A stretch of 64,000 nt of DNA from Candidatus Merdivicinus intestinavium (GCA_018713245.1 DVFM01000033.1:1-64000); one strand, 5' to 3'. Counted from the stretch's first letter, positions 1 through 8,999 are shown. Translations and numbers: made by a program. Notes: generated by a model from the letters alone, not told the origin.

Positions 1-63
1 GACCTGAACCGTTCAGATATAGGAGTGTTTGAAACCGCAACGCTGATTACAAGCGGGCTTTAA
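1..63 (+). other. possible C-terminal tail of an upstream ORF
   Basis: The first 20 codons of the window are open in frame 1 and end at TAA 61-63. This could be the last residues of a gene that begins left of the window. I do not recognise the peptide, and a 20-codon open stretch can occur by chance. The bases from 64 to 116 are AT-rich and show no gene; they sit directly before the truncation point of the recombinase. Confidence 0.2.
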
Positions 64-116
64 GGGTGAAAGGTAGCGAAAAGTGTAAATAATCCCTTAA
101 TTTTTTTAGTTTCATC

Positions 117-1550
117 TTGACATTAGGAGACGACGGCTGCAGCGGGACCAATTTCGAGCGCCCCGGTTTTCAAAGGATGCTCGCGGATATTGAGGCCAAA
201 AAGGTGAACATGGTCATTACCAAGGATCTTTCCCGGCTGGGGCGGGATTACATCATGACAGGGCATTATATGGAACGGTACTTTCCGGAAAAGCGGGTGC
301 GCTATATCTCCCTGCTGGATGGGATTGATACCGGCGTGGACTCCACCGCCAACGACATCACCCCGTTCCGCGCCATCATGAACGACATGTACGCCAAGGA
401 TATCTCCAAAAAGATCAAAAGCGTCAAGCGGGACAAACAGCGAAAGGGCCTGTTTATCGGCGGAAAGCCGGTGTACGGCTACAAGATGCATCCCACGGAA
501 AAAAATCAGATTGCCGTCGACGGGGGAGCCGCTCCCACCGTGCGGCGCATCTTTGCGCTGGCGCTTTCCGGCATGAGCTGCCGCCGGATTGCGGCTGTGC
601 TCAACCGGGAGGGAGTCCCTGCGCCGGCCGCATATGCGCATCTCCCCGTCGCAGAGCAAAGCTCTTATTCCGGGAAATGGAGCGGCGAGCGCATCTCCGA
701 GATGCTGCAGAACGAAACTTACATCGGCAGCATGGTTCAGGGCCGCAGCGTCAAAATCAGCTACAAGTCCAAAAAATGCCGGAAGCAGGATCGTTCCGAC
801 TGGGTGGTTGTGGAAGGCACCCATGAGCCGCTGGTGGATGCGGAAACCTTCCGGAAGGTGGGAATGCTGCTCGCCAGCCGCAGGAGAACCCGCAGCCGGA
901 CCTATGATTTCCCGCTGAAAGGGCTGATCTTCTGCCATGAATGCGGCCATCCGCTGGCGGCGGTCAACCGCAGAAATGCCGCCGGGGAGGACGTGTTGTA
1001 TTTCATCTGCCGCACCTATCAGAGATTTCCGAAAGAGGGCGCCTGCACCTGCCATTCCATCAAGGAAAAAACCGTCGCCGATGCGGTAACGGCAAAGGTG
1101 CGCGAGGTCTGCGCGCAGGCCCTCCGCCCGTCGGAGCTGCTCCGGATTGCGCAAGAAGCGCTGAAAGAGGAGCAGAAAGGCACGCCGGAGGAGGAAATGG
1201 CAGAGGTTCAAAACAGGATTGCCGCCCTGACGGCCGGCATGGACCGGATGTATGCCGACCGGCTCAGCGGATTGCTGCCGGAAGAGGATTTTCAGCGCCT
1301 GTTCGGCAAAGCCGGGCAGGACCGCGCGCTGCTGGAGGAAAAACGCCGGGAATTGCTCTCCCGCCGGGATCGTTCTCCCGGCAGGGAGGGCAGGGCGGAG
1401 GAGCTGGTCCGTCAGTTCGCGGAAACGGCGGGGGAGAACCGGGAGCTTTTGGTGAGCCTCATTGAGCGGGTGGAGCTGACGGAGGACAGGGAAGTCCTCA
1501 TTCGCTTTCGCTTTGGGGAGATTGGCAAGGCGGAAAAAACGCCGCAGTAA
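117..1550 (+). CDS. large serine recombinase, N-terminally truncated
   Basis: Site-specific recombinase of the large serine (TnpX/phage integrase) family, which moves or excises mobile DNA. The 477-aa frame opens with a TTG and its first recognisable residues are GDDGCSGTNFERP, normally about 50 residues into the catalytic domain. The segment that should carry the YxRxS nucleophile serine is absent, and no matching frame is present in bases 1-116. The rest looks intact: remainder of the resolvase fold including RLGRDY (residues about 1-110), a Recombinase domain (about 125-235), a zinc ribbon with CHECGHPL (about 270-330) and a Glu/Arg-rich coiled coil (about 345-440). A good terminator follows. 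It is probably a relic of an excised or rearranged element and catalytically dead, unless it is fused to something left of the window. Family assignment is strong; functionality is doubtful. Confidence 0.85.
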   Translation: MTLGDDGCSGTNFERPGFQRMLADIEAKKVNMVITKDLSRLGRDYIMTGHYMERYFPEKRVRYISLLDGIDTGVDSTANDITPFRAIMNDMYAKDISKKIKSVKRDKQRKGLFIGGKPVYGYKMHPTEKNQIAVDGGAAPTVRRIFALALSGMSCRRIAAVLNREGVPAPAAYAHLPVAEQSSYSGKWSGERISEMLQNETYIGSMVQGRSVKISYKSKKCRKQDRSDWVVVEGTHEPLVDAETFRKVGMLLASRRRTRSRTYDFPLKGLIFCHECGHPLAAVNRRNAAGEDVLYFICRTYQRFPKEGACTCHSIKEKTVADAVTAKVREVCAQALRPSELLRIAQEALKEEQKGTPEEEMAEVQNRIAALTAGMDRMYADRLSGLLPEEDFQRLFGKAGQDRALLEEKRRELLSRRDRSPGREGRAEELVRQFAETAGENRELLVSLIERVELTEDREVLIRFRFGEIGKAEKTPQ

Positions 1551-1584
1551 AAAACAGCGCCGTCCCGTGCGGCGCTGTTTTTTT
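1551..1584 (+). terminator. rho-independent terminator after the recombinase
   Basis: A 12-bp stem (1551-1562 with 1570-1581, core CAGCGCCG/CGGCGCTG) with a 7-nt loop is followed by a T run to 1584. It begins directly after the recombinase stop codon. Confidence 0.9.
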
Positions 1585-1626
1585 GAGGCAGGACCGCTTG
1601 CATTAAGCCCGGCGCGATGTATCCCG

Positions 1627-1749
1627 GATTGAGAAAAAAGCGCTGGAGTCCCTTCGCAGCGAGCTGGACGGAAAAGTCTAGGGCGGATTTGCCGGCGCAG
1701 AACAGGCGATTCGGCTGATGCACAGGAAAGCAGGCCTGTTTCACGGATG
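1627..1749 (+). pseudogene. short decayed ORF remnant
   Basis: Between the recombinase terminator and the end of the Rieske oxidoreductase gene, one frame reads as protein-like sequence (IEKKALESLRSELDGKV, TAG, then GFAGAEQAIRLMHRKAGLF and TGA) interrupted by an in-frame stop. There is no start codon or ribosome binding site. It resembles the last 40 or so codons of a lost gene. The family is not recognised and chance coding-like composition is possible. Confidence 0.25.
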
Positions 1750-1772
1750 AAACAGCCGCGCAAAATACCGCC

Positions 1773-3056
1773 TCATCTTTTCAAATCTCCCGAAGCCGGA
1801 TTGTCAATCAGTTTGCCGTCCTCTGTAAAGCGGGAACCGTGGCAGGGGCAGTCCCACGTGTGCTCCCGGGGGTTCCATTTCAGTGCGCAGCCCATGTGCG
1901 GGCAGCGTTTGGCGGAAGGGGTCAGCAGGCCTGCGGCGGCTTCCAGAGCGTTGATGGCCAGCTGCGGGCGGAGCATCGTTCTGGACGGGGAGAACACGCC
2001 GGCGTAGGGGCTGCGCTTCCCCAGAACGAGATCGCACAGGATCATTGCCGAAACCATGGAGGAGGTCATGCCCCATTTGTTGAAACCGGCAGCGGCATAG
2101 AGATTCTCCGTACTCGATGAGTAAGGGCCGATATAGGGGACGCCGTCCAGCGTCATGCAGTCCTGCGCCGCCCAGCAGAATTTTTCCGCCGCGCGCGGGT
2201 AATGCCGGCCGGCAAAATCCCGCAGCTCCTGCCAGCTTCCGCCCTTTTTCCCGGTGCGGTGCCCGCCGCCGCCGAGGAGCAGCAGATTTCCGCAGTTTCG
2301 GAAAGACATCCCCGCCGGCGATTCGTCGACGTACATTCCCGCTGTATCCGCGGCGTTTTCCAGGGCAATGACATAGGAGCGGTGCTGATACAGTTTGAGA
2401 AAATAGCTCCCGTGTTTGTTCAGGAAGGGGAAGTGGGTCGCCACAATGATTTTGCCGGAATCGGTAATGGCCGTCCTGCCCGCAAGCTCCCGCACCGCGG
2501 TGTGCTCATGAATATGCAGGCCCTCGGAAACGGCGGCGATGAATTTCAGCGGATGAAACTGCGCCTGTTTTGGGTACCGCACCGCGCCGGCCGTGGAGAA
2601 GGGGAGCGGCAGGTTTTCGGCAAACTCCGCAGGGGCCCCCAGCTTTTCCAGCGCCGCGGCTTCCCGCTCGATTTTGCGGCGGTCGTTCCGCGAATAGACG
2701 TAAGCGTCCTTTTCTTCAAAGCCGCATTCAATATTCCGGCAGAGTTCCCGGTACCGGCCCAGCGCCGCTTCGTTGGCCTCCCGGTACAGCCACGCCTTTT
2801 CGGCGCCGAATTCCCGGACCAGCTTGTCGTAGAGCAGCCCGTGCTGGGAGGTGATTTTGGCGGTGGTGTTTTTGGTGATTCCGCCGCCCACCGTTTCCGC
2901 TTCCGCAAGAAGGTAGGGGACGCCGTGCTGATGCAGCATGTATGCGCACAAAACGCCCGCCATTCCGCCGCCGATAATCAGCACGTCGGTTTTGGCGTCC
3001 TGCCGCAGCGGTGCAAAACCGGCGCGCGGGGCTGTGCGCTCCCATAAGGACTCCAT
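1773..3056 (-). CDS. FAD-dependent oxidoreductase with C-terminal Rieske [2Fe-2S] domain
   Basis: A 427-aa cytoplasmic flavoprotein of the DAO/glycine-oxidase-like fold with a fused Rieske cluster. The dinucleotide-binding motif VLIIGGGMAG is about 25 residues in. The C-terminus carries the cluster ligands CPHMGC and CPCHGS, about 15 residues apart, as in the YhfW-type oxidoreductases. The start chosen is the ATG at 3056, preceded by GGGAGGAAG; the longer frame to 3200 would begin inside the upstream terminator and is rejected. The gene stands alone with no operon partner. Family knowledge suggests electron transfer between FAD and the 2Fe-2S centre during oxidation of a small amine or similar metabolite, but the substrate is not known and nothing in the context narrows it. 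Confidence 0.85.
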   Translation of the reverse strand: MESLWERTAPRAGFAPLRQDAKTDVLIIGGGMAGVLCAYMLHQHGVPYLLAEAETVGGGITKNTTAKITSQHGLLYDKLVREFGAEKAWLYREANEAALGRYRELCRNIECGFEEKDAYVYSRNDRRKIEREAAALEKLGAPAEFAENLPLPFSTAGAVRYPKQAQFHPLKFIAAVSEGLHIHEHTAVRELAGRTAITDSGKIIVATHFPFLNKHGSYFLKLYQHRSYVIALENAADTAGMYVDESPAGMSFRNCGNLLLLGGGGHRTGKKGGSWQELRDFAGRHYPRAAEKFCWAAQDCMTLDGVPYIGPYSSSTENLYAAAGFNKWGMTSSMVSAMILCDLVLGKRSPYAGVFSPSRTMLRPQLAINALEAAAGLLTPSAKRCPHMGCALKWNPREHTWDCPCHGSRFTEDGKLIDNPASGDLKR

Positions 3057-3159
3057 GGTTCTTCCTCCCCAATGCATTTTTATGAGTATTGTTTTGCAAA
3101 AGGCGGAAACTATTCCTGCGGCGAAAAATTTTGCGCTTCCCGTAATCCGCCGAAAGGGC

Positions 3160-3204
3160 AAAATGCCCGGCGTCCGGTTCCGATCCCGGGCGTCGGGCAT
3201 TTTT
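3160..3204 (-). terminator. terminator downstream of the DUF6020-like gene
   Basis: A long GC-rich inverted repeat (AAAATGCCCGGCGTCCGG ... CCCGGGCGTCGGGCATTTTTT on the + strand, written here in two arms) lies just past the 3' end of the DUF6020-like gene and upstream of the oxidoreductase. T runs flank both sides, so it may also work in the other direction. Confidence 0.8.
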
Positions 3205-3213
3205 TGCGCATCT

Positions 3214-4911
3214 TCAGCGCCGGCGCGAAAGAAGGGCAGGCTCTTCCTCCGCCGTTTTCATCAGCTTCAGCCCCAGCGGAAGCACCGCAGGCAGGTAAAG
3301 CAGCATGGCGTATTCATACCGGCAGTAAAAACCGTTGGTCGGGCCGGTGATGAATATCAGCATCTGGACGATCATGGGAACGCCGGCCAGAAAACCGATC
3401 AAACTCCGCCGGTAAAGGCAGTAGCAGAGGTACAGAATCGCCGCCCAGGTGTACAGCGCCGGGGTGTTGAACAGCGAAAGCAGCGGAAGGCTGAAAAGAT
3501 CTTCCCGGAGCGATTCATAGCCGTCCCGCAGCCCGCGCAGCGCCTCCGGATAATGGAAATCCGTGTCCAGCCGTTCATTGATGGTCTCCATGATGGATTC
3601 GCTCCAGCTGTAGCTGTAATTGTTGAAAAGAACCTCTCCCGGGTAAAAGTACTGATAATAATTGTTCATGGTGGCCTGGATATAAATTCCCGGATGGCGC
3701 AGCAGCATCCGGAACCACACGCCGAAATAATCCTTCAGGTCCTCTGCGGAACCGTGATAGGTGGCCTTGACGTTGTCGGAGATGTCCGGGTCGTAAATCT
3801 CCGCCAGGGAGCCGAAGTCCAGCACCCGGCCGATGACCTCGGCTTCCTCATCCGTGATGTCCCCGCCTGCGTCCCGCACATAGCGGGCAGTCTGCTGGAA
3901 CGGGACCGACAGCATTTCCCGGATGGAACCCGGCTCCGCGCCAATCGCCGGCAAAACGATCCGGCTGACGCCCGCCGCCGCAATGACAGCCGCAGCCAGA
4001 CAGATTCCTGCGGTTTTCCGGCATCTTCTGCAAAACAGGGCGGCAGCCAGGCTCAAAACGACGACGAACTTGCCGTCGTTGCGCAGCAGAACCATTCCGA
4101 CAGCCGAAATTCCCAGCAGCGCCGCCTCCCCCCTGGAAAGCCGGCGGCGGAAAAGCTGAATAAGCGTCACGTAAAACAGGGTGAAGCAGGCGGAATAGGG
4201 GACGTCCTTCGTCACCAGAAACAGGTAAGCGGAGATCCGGGGCTGCAGGCAGTCGTACAAAAGCACGCCGGCAACCAGGAGCTTCCCCGCCGGGATTTTC
4301 ACCAGCGCCCCCGCCGCGTAAGCCAGCGCGGCGCAGACCAGCACGGCCTGGGCAAGGCAATACAGGAATATGCCGGCGTTATCATCTCCGATCCATTCTC
4401 CGAGATGCAGGAAAGCGGACAAAATGAGGGTGTGCGTCACGGGATGATGGTTGGTCAGTTCCGCTTCCCCCAGCCCCTGAGAAATTTGGGAGGAGCTGTC
4501 TCCCATAAAAATGCCGGGATAAGACAGGGCCATGTAGGGGAGATTGACCAGAAGCAGCGTGCAGAACACCGTTTTGAAGGGCAGGTTCTGTACCATCTCC
4601 CAATATTTCCGAAACGGCGCCGCAAGCAGCCGGAGCCATCCGGGCGGACAAAACGCCGCGCCGCCCCGGCTTTCTGAAACGAAAGCGTGATCCAGACACC
4701 GGAACAGCCCGTAAATCCCCAGCAAAAAAGCCAGATACCAGCCAATCCCCTGCAGCAGGGAGAGGAGAATTTCCGGCGTGCCTCCCAGCACCAGCTCCCA
4801 GCTGTCCGTTTTTTCAAACGACCGCCCAAACACCATGAAACATGCGAAAAGCAGCGCGCCTGCATGGCACCAGAAATAGGAAACCCGATTTTTTCTCTCT
4901 GTTTTTTTCAT
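3214..4911 (-). CDS. polytopic membrane protein, DUF6020-like
   Basis: A 565-aa integral membrane protein with roughly a dozen hydrophobic segments. The region YPGIFMGDSSSQ followed by TNHHPVTHTLIL matches the signature of the DUF6020 family, a GT-C-like group of uncharacterised membrane proteins. In GT-C glycosyltransferases an acidic residue in the first extracellular loop (compare MGD here) binds metal, so transfer of a lipid-linked sugar to a cell-envelope acceptor is possible but unproven. The start at 4911 follows AGGAGG with a 6-nt spacer; the longer frame upstream is not supported. A consensus-like promoter lies about 90 bp upstream and a terminator follows. It appears monocistronic. 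Confidence 0.75.
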   Translation of the reverse strand: MKKTERKNRVSYFWCHAGALLFACFMVFGRSFEKTDSWELVLGGTPEILLSLLQGIGWYLAFLLGIYGLFRCLDHAFVSESRGGAAFCPPGWLRLLAAPFRKYWEMVQNLPFKTVFCTLLLVNLPYMALSYPGIFMGDSSSQISQGLGEAELTNHHPVTHTLILSAFLHLGEWIGDDNAGIFLYCLAQAVLVCAALAYAAGALVKIPAGKLLVAGVLLYDCLQPRISAYLFLVTKDVPYSACFTLFYVTLIQLFRRRLSRGEAALLGISAVGMVLLRNDGKFVVVLSLAAALFCRRCRKTAGICLAAAVIAAAGVSRIVLPAIGAEPGSIREMLSVPFQQTARYVRDAGGDITDEEAEVIGRVLDFGSLAEIYDPDISDNVKATYHGSAEDLKDYFGVWFRMLLRHPGIYIQATMNNYYQYFYPGEVLFNNYSYSWSESIMETINERLDTDFHYPEALRGLRDGYESLREDLFSLPLLSLFNTPALYTWAAILYLCYCLYRRSLIGFLAGVPMIVQMLIFITGPTNGFYCRYEYAMLLYLPAVLPLGLKLMKTAEEEPALLSRRR

Positions 4912-4998
4912 AAAATGCCTCCTGTTCAAACGTCCCCTTTTTCTGTCGCCATATCCGCCGGGGGAAGTTCGGAGGGCGCGTATGGCAGGTCTGTACCT

Positions 4999-5027
4999 AT
5001 TATACCACTCTGAACGTGAGGGAGCAA
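4999..5027 (-). promoter_or_regulatory. promoter for the DUF6020-like gene
   Basis: On the minus strand TTGCTC (5027-5022) and TATAAT (5004-4999) are separated by 17 bp. The start codon lies about 90 bp downstream. Confidence 0.75.
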
Positions 5028-5192
5028 CAGGAATCTGATGCGATGGGCAATCTGCCCATAAAAGAAAACGTCTATCCGCCGCCAAAAGGGACACCTGCGG
5101 ATTTTCGATATGTTTTTTAAAGTTTTGTGAAGAAAATTGCGCTCTTTTGATGAGATTATTAAGTGATAAACATAAATATTGAAAATTGGAAA
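5028..5192. other. intergenic sequence between two divergent promoters
   Basis: AT-rich spacer between the minus-strand promoter of the DUF6020-like gene and the plus-strand promoter of glycan locus 1. I see no gene or strong hairpin in it. Sites for the AraC-type regulator of locus 1 might lie here, but no clear repeat was found. Confidence 0.4.
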
Positions 5193-5221
5193 TTGACGAT
5201 ACAACCAATAAAAGCTATAAT
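5193..5221 (+). promoter_or_regulatory. promoter of glycan locus 1 (ABC transporter operon)
   Basis: TTGACG (5193-5198) and TATAAT (5216-5221) with a 17-bp spacer, about 130 bp before the permease start codon. The long leader has no obvious terminator. Confidence 0.85.
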
Positions 5222-5353
5222 AAACCCATAAAATTAAGACAAAACGCCGTCAAGACAGCAAGACGGACAGATGATTTGGTGGGATGTGAAGAAAACAAGC
5301 CAAAAAGCAGACAGACAGTTTTACAGCTAAACCAAAAGAAAGAAGTGACGCAA

Positions 5354-6307
5354 ATGGTGAAAAATCCGGCCGCTTCCGCAACGGGAGCGCAGAAACTGAC
5401 CCGCGTGCAGAAGTTTTTCAAGGACTGCCGTCTCCAGCATCAGCTGATTCTGATGGTAATCCCCGGAATTGTTCTGGTGTTTATTTTCAACTACATACCC
5501 ATGTACGGCGCTTTGATGGCCTTCCAGGAGTACAGCCCGACCAAGGGCATTTGGGGCAGCGAATGGGTGGGGCTCAAATACTTCGCCATGTTCTTCCAAA
5601 GCCCCTACAGCGGACGTCTCATTAAAAACACCCTCCTGCTGGGCATCTACAATCTCCTGTGGAGCTTCCCCGCGCCCATCATTCTGGCGCTGTTTTTGGA
5701 CCAGCTGCCCTTTATGCGCTATAAGAAGTTTGTCCAGACGGTTTCCTATTTCCCGCACTTTATTTCGGCCGTCGTTATTGTCGGCATGGTGAAGGAATTC
5801 TGCGCCATCGACGGCGTGTTCAACGCCATCCGGGTCATGCTGGGCGGCGAGGCCGTTTCCTTCATGACCGGCCCGCAGTATTTCCGCACCATCTTTATCG
5901 CCAGCGGCATCTGGCAGGGCATCGGCTGGGGCACCATTATTTACCTGGCGGCTCTTTCCAATGTAGACCCGCAGCTGCACGAAGCGGCCACGATTGACGG
6001 TGCCAGCCGGTTCCAGCGGGTCCGCTACATCACCTGGCCCACCATCGTCCCCACCACGTCGATTATGCTGATCTTTGCCGTCAGCGGCATTTTGGGTTCT
6101 GATTATCAGAAAGTCCTGCTGATGTACAGCGAAGCAACCTACGAAACGGCGGACATCATCGGCACCTACGTCTACCGCGAAGGCATCGAGGGCGGGCGCT
6201 ATGAATACACGACCGCCATCGGCCTGATGATGAACCTTGTATCCTGCGTGCTGCTGGTAATCGCCAACCAGATCAGCCGCACGCTCAGCGAAAACAGTCT
6301 GTGGTGA
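5354..6307 (+). CDS. carbohydrate ABC transporter permease, LplB type
   Basis: Membrane subunit (317 aa) of a CUT1 sugar importer of the LplB/YtcP-associated class. It has six hydrophobic segments; the first large one contains LILMVIPGIVLVFIF. The cytoplasmic EAA loop that contacts the ATPase is present as EAATIDGASRFQRV. The ATG at 5354 was chosen because the homologous core begins soon after; its ribosome binding site (AAAGAAAGAAG) is weak, and an upstream in-frame ATG at 5186 overlaps the promoter. It is the first gene of a run with a second permease 11 bp downstream and a binding lipoprotein. No ATP-binding subunit is encoded in the locus. Confidence 0.9.
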   Translation: MVKNPAASATGAQKLTRVQKFFKDCRLQHQLILMVIPGIVLVFIFNYIPMYGALMAFQEYSPTKGIWGSEWVGLKYFAMFFQSPYSGRLIKNTLLLGIYNLLWSFPAPIILALFLDQLPFMRYKKFVQTVSYFPHFISAVVIVGMVKEFCAIDGVFNAIRVMLGGEAVSFMTGPQYFRTIFIASGIWQGIGWGTIIYLAALSNVDPQLHEAATIDGASRFQRVRYITWPTIVPTTSIMLIFAVSGILGSDYQKVLLMYSEATYETADIIGTYVYREGIEGGRYEYTTAIGLMMNLVSCVLLVIANQISRTLSENSLW

Positions 6308-6318
6308 GGTGAAGTTCC

Positions 6319-7209
6319 ATGAAAATTAAAAAAACCAAGGGGGAGCAGGTTTTCGACGTCTTTAACGTCATCCTGATGGCGATTGTCGCCGCCGTCATGA
6401 TACTCCCGATGCTCCATGTCCTGTCGGTCTCCCTCAGCGAGGGGTCCGAATCCATCAAAGGCGGGTTCTTCTTCTACCCCCACGGCTTCAACCTGAAGGG
6501 CTACGAAACCGTTTTTAAGGACCCCCTTCTGATCCGCTCTTACGGCAATACCATCCTTTACGTCATCGGAAACACGGTCCTGACCCTGTTCTTTACAGCC
6601 TTGACCGCCTATCCGCTGTCCATCCCCGGCTTCCGGCTGAAAATCCCGGTGACTGTGTTCTTAACCATCACCATGTTTATCAGCGGCGGCACAATCCCCA
6701 CCTATATGCTCATGCGCAACATGGGACTCATCAACAGCGTCTGGGTCATGATGCTCCCGTTCTGCGTCGGCGCGTACAATGTCATCCTGTTCCGCACCTT
6801 CTTTACGGGAATCCCGGCGGCGCTCCGGGAAGCGGCGATTATTGACGGCGCCAGCGAAGTCACGGTGCTGTTCCGCATTATCTTCCCGCTGTCCAAGGCG
6901 ATTTTCGCCACCATCGGCCTGTTTACCCTGGTGGCCAAGTGGAACGACTGGTTCAGCGCGCTGATTTACCTCAACCGCGAAACCATGTACCCCCTCCAGA
7001 TGATTCTGCGGAAAATCCTTTTCAACACCGACCAGGCCATGAAAAACCTGGACCCCGTTACCCGTCAGATGTTCTCGGGCAACGAAGTGACCGCGCAGAA
7101 CGTCAAAATGGCGGCGATTATCATCACAACCCTCCCCATTCTCTGCGTTTATCCCTTCATTCAGAAATATTTCGTCAAGGGCGTCTTTGTCGGCACCATT
7201 AAAGGCTGA
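6319..7209 (+). CDS. carbohydrate ABC transporter permease, LplC/YtcP type
   Basis: Second membrane subunit (296 aa) of the locus 1 importer. It shows the six-helix layout of the family, with the EAA loop REAAIIDGASEVTVLF and the typical C-terminal ending YFVKGVFVGTIKG. It is translationally close to the first permease (11 bp gap) and followed by the binding-protein gene, so the three form one import complex. The substrate is probably an oligosaccharide, judged from the glycosidase genes downstream. Confidence 0.9.
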   Translation: MKIKKTKGEQVFDVFNVILMAIVAAVMILPMLHVLSVSLSEGSESIKGGFFFYPHGFNLKGYETVFKDPLLIRSYGNTILYVIGNTVLTLFFTALTAYPLSIPGFRLKIPVTVFLTITMFISGGTIPTYMLMRNMGLINSVWVMMLPFCVGAYNVILFRTFFTGIPAALREAAIIDGASEVTVLFRIIFPLSKAIFATIGLFTLVAKWNDWFSALIYLNRETMYPLQMILRKILFNTDQAMKNLDPVTRQMFSGNEVTAQNVKMAAIIITTLPILCVYPFIQKYFVKGVFVGTIKG

Positions 7210-7265
7210 TTGCACCCGTTTCCTATCCCGGTTTGGGTTATCATAATTATAGGAGGCTTATCAAC

Positions 7266-8897
7266 ATGAAAACAGGCAAGAAAACATTAGCAATGCTGCT
7301 GGCGGCTATGCTCTCCGTTACAGCCCTCGCATCCTGCAGCGGCGGCAGCACCGATTCCGGAAGCGGCAATTCTGACGGCGGAACCACAACCTCCTCGGAA
7401 CCGCTGAGCTTTAAGGTCACCACCGTCGGCTTCGGCGACAGCCCGGAAGGCAAGCTCATTCAGGAAGAATGGCTGAAGCTCTGCAGCGAAAAAATGGGCA
7501 GGGAGCTCCAGCCTGAATATGAGTTCATCAACATGGTGGACTATAAGGAAAAGCTGAACATCATCTGCGCCGGCGGCGACATTCCGGACCTGCTCTCCTA
7601 CGGCTGGGATACTCAGTCCAACCTGATTACCTACGGCGAGGACGGGCTTTTTGAAGAACTGACCCAGCATATGGATTCCCTCCCCAATTATAAGGCGGTC
7701 CTGGAGGCGGACGAACGCGCCCAGTACAACCTGTACACCGATAACGGCGAGCTGTACGCTTTCTACGGCGCGACCTACCAGCCAGACGGCAGCAATACCT
7801 ACAGCGGCGGCAACATGGCAATCCGCAAGGATGTTCTGGACGAACTGGGCCTGGAAATTCCGGAAACCCTGGACGACCTTTTCAACTGCGCCATGGCGAT
7901 CAAGGAAGCCTATCCGGACACCTACCCCATGATTCTCCACGAGGAATGGCAGATGCCCGATTCTCTGGTTTACTGCGCCAACCACACCAAGGACGACCGG
8001 TACTACAACGGCACCGAGTATGTCTACGGCCCCACCGAGGACGCCTATAAAGAGGCGCTGATGGAGGTCAACCGCTGGTACACCAACGGCCTGATTTCTC
8101 CCGACTACTTCACCCACACCTCGGAAAACGGCACCGCCGCGGTGGCTTCCGGCGAAGCCTACATCATCCCCAGCGTCTGGTTCGGCTATCCGACCAACTG
8201 GGTGACCGAGTATCCTGACCAGGAATGGGTGCTGGTTCCCGCCGTGAAAAACGAGAAATACGGCGAACCCTGGGCCTTCTACGCCAGCAACCCCTCCGAG
8301 TGGAACGTGGGCAACTCCTACAGCGTTGTTGTCAGCGCGAACTCCAAGGTGAAGGACGAAATGCTCCAGCTCATGGACCTCCAGTATTCGGATGAGGTTG
8401 TCGACCTGGTCTGCTGGGGCGTCGAGGGCGAGACCTATGAACTCGATGAAAACGGCGAAAAGCACATCCTTTCCATTGTCCGCGAGGACCCGGACTATGG
8501 CCCCTCTCTGGCGTTCGGACAGGGCAGCTGCCGCGCCGCCGTATTCCCCACCGCCCAGAGTGCGGTCGCCAATAACGACGGCGCGCTGACCGGCCCCATT
8601 TACTACAACGGCGAGCTGGATACCGATATCACGACCAACGATTTCGTGATTGAAAACTTTGACGAATCCATGTGCGAACCCACCAGCCTCATCGTCACCA
8701 AGCCTCTGAGCAGCTCTCAGAACGAGGAGTACGCCAACATCATGACGCCGGTGGAAACCTTCGCCAAAGAGCAGAAGGTAAAATTCATCAAGGGCGAACG
8801 CTCCTTCGACGAGTGGGATCAGTATCTGGAAGAACTCAACGCCATGGGCGACATCCAGGCCGCGATGGATCTTTACAACTCCAACGTTGTGGGGTAA
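7266..8897 (+). CDS. extracellular sugar-binding lipoprotein (LplA/YtcQ type)
   Basis: A 543-aa solute-binding protein of the CUT1 importer. The N-terminus MKTGKK plus a hydrophobic stretch and the lipobox ALASC mark a lipoprotein anchored on the outer face of the membrane, with a Ser/Gly-rich linker behind the cysteine. The size and the motif YGWDTQSN around residue 110 fit the large oligosaccharide binders found with LplB/LplC permeases. The start at 7266 follows AGGAGG (7251-7256). Downstream comes a strong hairpin and then the AraC regulator. The protein should capture the glycan and hand it to the permease pair. Confidence 0.9.
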   Translation: MKTGKKTLAMLLAAMLSVTALASCSGGSTDSGSGNSDGGTTTSSEPLSFKVTTVGFGDSPEGKLIQEEWLKLCSEKMGRELQPEYEFINMVDYKEKLNIICAGGDIPDLLSYGWDTQSNLITYGEDGLFEELTQHMDSLPNYKAVLEADERAQYNLYTDNGELYAFYGATYQPDGSNTYSGGNMAIRKDVLDELGLEIPETLDDLFNCAMAIKEAYPDTYPMILHEEWQMPDSLVYCANHTKDDRYYNGTEYVYGPTEDAYKEALMEVNRWYTNGLISPDYFTHTSENGTAAVASGEAYIIPSVWFGYPTNWVTEYPDQEWVLVPAVKNEKYGEPWAFYASNPSEWNVGNSYSVVVSANSKVKDEMLQLMDLQYSDEVVDLVCWGVEGETYELDENGEKHILSIVREDPDYGPSLAFGQGSCRAAVFPTAQSAVANNDGALTGPIYYNGELDTDITTNDFVIENFDESMCEPTSLIVTKPLSSSQNEEYANIMTPVETFAKEQKVKFIKGERSFDEWDQYLEELNAMGDIQAAMDLYNSNVVG

Positions 8898-8921
8898 AAT
8901 AAGAATAGCGGCATCCTGAAA

Positions 8922-8950
8922 AAGAAGTGGCAGGCAGCCTGCCACTTCTT
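8922..8950 (+). other. long perfect hairpin between binding protein and regulator genes
   Basis: AAGAAGTGGCAGGC (8922-8935) and GCCTGCCACTTCTT (8937-8950) form a nearly perfect stem with no U tract behind it. Such structures after binding-protein genes often protect the upstream mRNA from 3' exonucleases and lower expression of the next gene; here that would keep regulator levels below binding-protein levels. The function is inferred. Confidence 0.7.
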
Positions 8951-8999
8951 GGGCTGTTTGAAAATCATTTTGTCCGGGAGAAGCAGGGGAGGAATCGGT

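Noticed and set aside
123..1763. 546-aa minus-strand frame opposite the recombinase
   Set aside because: No ribosome binding site or family resemblance; it mirrors the GC-rich recombinase gene and is a codon-bias shadow.
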